Shown here: positions 63,026 to 64,000 of the stretch, in pieces
How positions within the stretch are numbered: position 1 is the stretch's first letter
Layout: each line of letters begins with the position of its first letter
NCBI RefSeq assembly: GCF_009761815.1
Contig: NZ_RWIN01000033.1
Span: 62,001 to 126,000 of the forward strand
Direction of reading: 5' to 3'
Length of the DNA stretch: 64,000 nucleotides
Origin: Pseudomonas sp. PB120
Lineage (GTDB): Bacteria > Pseudomonadota > Gammaproteobacteria > Pseudomonadales > Pseudomonadaceae
Position numbers and translations under genes: made by a program
The notes under the pieces: generated by a model
The model's database searches: none
Told to the model about the DNA's origin: nothing
Seen by the model: only the letters and a program-made list of their open reading frames with translations

Positions 63026-64000
63026 TTAAGCCTGTTCCAACGAGGTTTCAACACGGGTGGCGGTAGCTGGGACTTTCCCGGCCGCAACCAGACGCTTGTG
63101 CTGTTCTGCTTCGATGCGCTCGATCACGTCGACCGGCACCATATAGCCCTGGTCATCACGAGCAGCGTGGATCACGAAGTAGCCCACGGTGCCAACCAAA
63201 CCAACGATGGCCAACCACCAGATGTGCCAGATCATCGCGAAACCGAACACGGTCAACAGAGCACCCATGACCAGACCGGTCGCGGTGTTGTTTGGCATGT
63301 GGATCGGCTCGTACTTGGCCGGAGCCTGGTACGCGGTGCCGTTTTCCTTGGCTTCGGTGAACGGGTCGATGCTTTCTGCTTTTGGCAGTACGGCAAAGTT
63401 GTAGAACGGTGGTGGCGACGAGGTCGACCATTCCAGCGTGTGGGCATTCCACGGGTCGCCGGCTTCGCACATGTTTTCTGGCAGCTTGCGATCACGCACG
63501 CTGACGTACAACTGGATCAACTGGCAGGCGATACCGACTGCAATCATCACCGCGCCGAACAGGGCCACGTACAGGTACGGCACCCACTCAGGGTTGGTGG
63601 TGGCGTTCAGACGACGGGTCATGCCCATGAAGCCCAGTACATAGAGCGGCATGAACGCGACGAAGAAGCCGGTGATCCAGAACCAGAATGCGGCCTTGCC
63701 CCAACCTTCGTGCAGCTTGAAGCCGAACGCTTTCGGGAAGTAGAAACCGAAACCTGCGATGTAACCGAATACCGCGCCGCCGATGATCACGTTGTGGAAG
63801 TGAGCGATCACGAACAGGCTGTTGTGCAGCACGAAGTCAGCACCCGGGATGGCCAGCAGTACGCCGGTCATGCCGCCGATGGCGAAGGTCACCATGAAGC
63901 CCAGGGTCCAGAGAACCTGGCTGGTGAAACGCAGACGGCCTTGGTAGATGGTGAACAGCCAGTTGAATAGCTTCACCCCCGTCGGGATCGAGATCAGCAT
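63026..64000 (-). CDS. cyoB: Cytochrome bo3 ubiquinol oxidase subunit I CyoB (3' part)
   Basis: Only the last 324 codons are in the window; the gene continues past the right edge and its full length is about 670 residues. Visible parts include [31 protein letters not shown] with the heme-copper ligand histidines of helix X, and membrane segments [10 protein letters not shown] and [31 protein letters not shown]. It carries the O2-reducing heme-copper site that pumps protons. Confidence 0.97.
   Translation of the reverse strand: MLISIPTGVKLFNWLFTIYQGRLRFTSQVLWTLGFMVTFAIGGMTGVLLAIPGADFVLHNSLFVIAHFHNVIIGGAVFGYIAGFGFYFPKAFGFKLHEGWGKAAFWFWITGFFVAFMPLYVLGFMGMTRRLNATTNPEWVPYLYVALFGAVMIAVGIACQLIQLYVSVRDRKLPENMCEAGDPWNAHTLEWSTSSPPPFYNFAVLPKAESIDPFTEAKENGTAYQAPAKYEPIHMPNNTATGLVMGALLTVFGFAMIWHIWWLAIVGLVGTVGYFVIHAARDDQGYMVPVDVIERIEAEQHKRLVAAGKVPATATRVETSLEQA

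Overview
This 64 kb window is chromosomal DNA from a Pseudomonas, most likely of the P. fluorescens lineage. The evidence is the order trmJ-cysE, suhB, queA-tgt-yajC-secD-secF, the cyo terminal-oxidase operon, the codon use, and about a dozen REP/REPIN palindromes of the GTAGGAGCGAGC type that fill the spacers. No rRNA, complete IS, prophage or CRISPR array was seen. There is one tRNA gene, tRNA-Leu(CAA).

Layout. 1-9250 is core: cysE and trmJ, suhB, a glycine-zipper protein, the secDF-yajC/tgt/queA operon and tRNA-Leu. 9250-14700 is an accessory patch behind the tRNA: two small unknown genes, an AT-rich AIPR-family phage-resistance gene bracketed by related repeat motifs, a bacterial PH-domain protein and an Abi_2/HEPN gene. 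14797-19917 is a molybdenum NAD-linked formate dehydrogenase operon (fdsGBAD) without fdsC. 20062-25205 holds an EnvZ/OmpR-type two-component pair, an MlaA lipoprotein and a DedA protein. 25447-25952 is a yefM-yoeB toxin-antitoxin pair with its operator. 25961-29233 has an ArgD-like aminotransferase, a divergent LysR regulator and a PAS-GGDEF cyclase.

29247-35086 encodes an exported methionine-sulfoxide repair set (msrB, a CcdA-TlpA fusion, msrA). It sits beside a two-component system preceded by a three-copy tandem REPIN array. 35122-45834 is a catabolic and uptake locus: a thiamine-diphosphate decarboxylase (probably for 5-guanidino-2-oxopentanoate), an amidohydrolase, a COG0523 metallochaperone GTPase and a class II aldolase on the minus strand; a LysR regulator and a polyamine/opine-type ABC transporter on the plus strand. 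46100-48716 has an unknown acidic protein and a MocR-type regulator.

The most interesting region is 48882-59720. I recognise it as a compact, apparently undescribed biosynthetic cluster. One minus-strand unit encodes an MFS exporter, an ATP-grasp ligase, a RidA protein and a cupin, and ends at a terminator. A second encodes a GST, a radical-SAM aminomutase-like enzyme, a fold-type IV aminotransferase, a 2-oxoglutarate oxygenase, an AurF-type di-iron N-oxygenase with all seven ligands, and a metallo-beta-lactamase-fold hydrolase. A divergent MocR/GntR regulator stands at the head. No NRPS or PKS is present. The set suggests a small, N-oxygenated, amino-acid-derived metabolite that is ligated and exported. 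After it come a nucleotidyltransferase-type two-gene module (59872-60946) and the end of the cyo operon (cyoE, cyoD, cyoC and the 3' part of cyoB), cut by the window edge.
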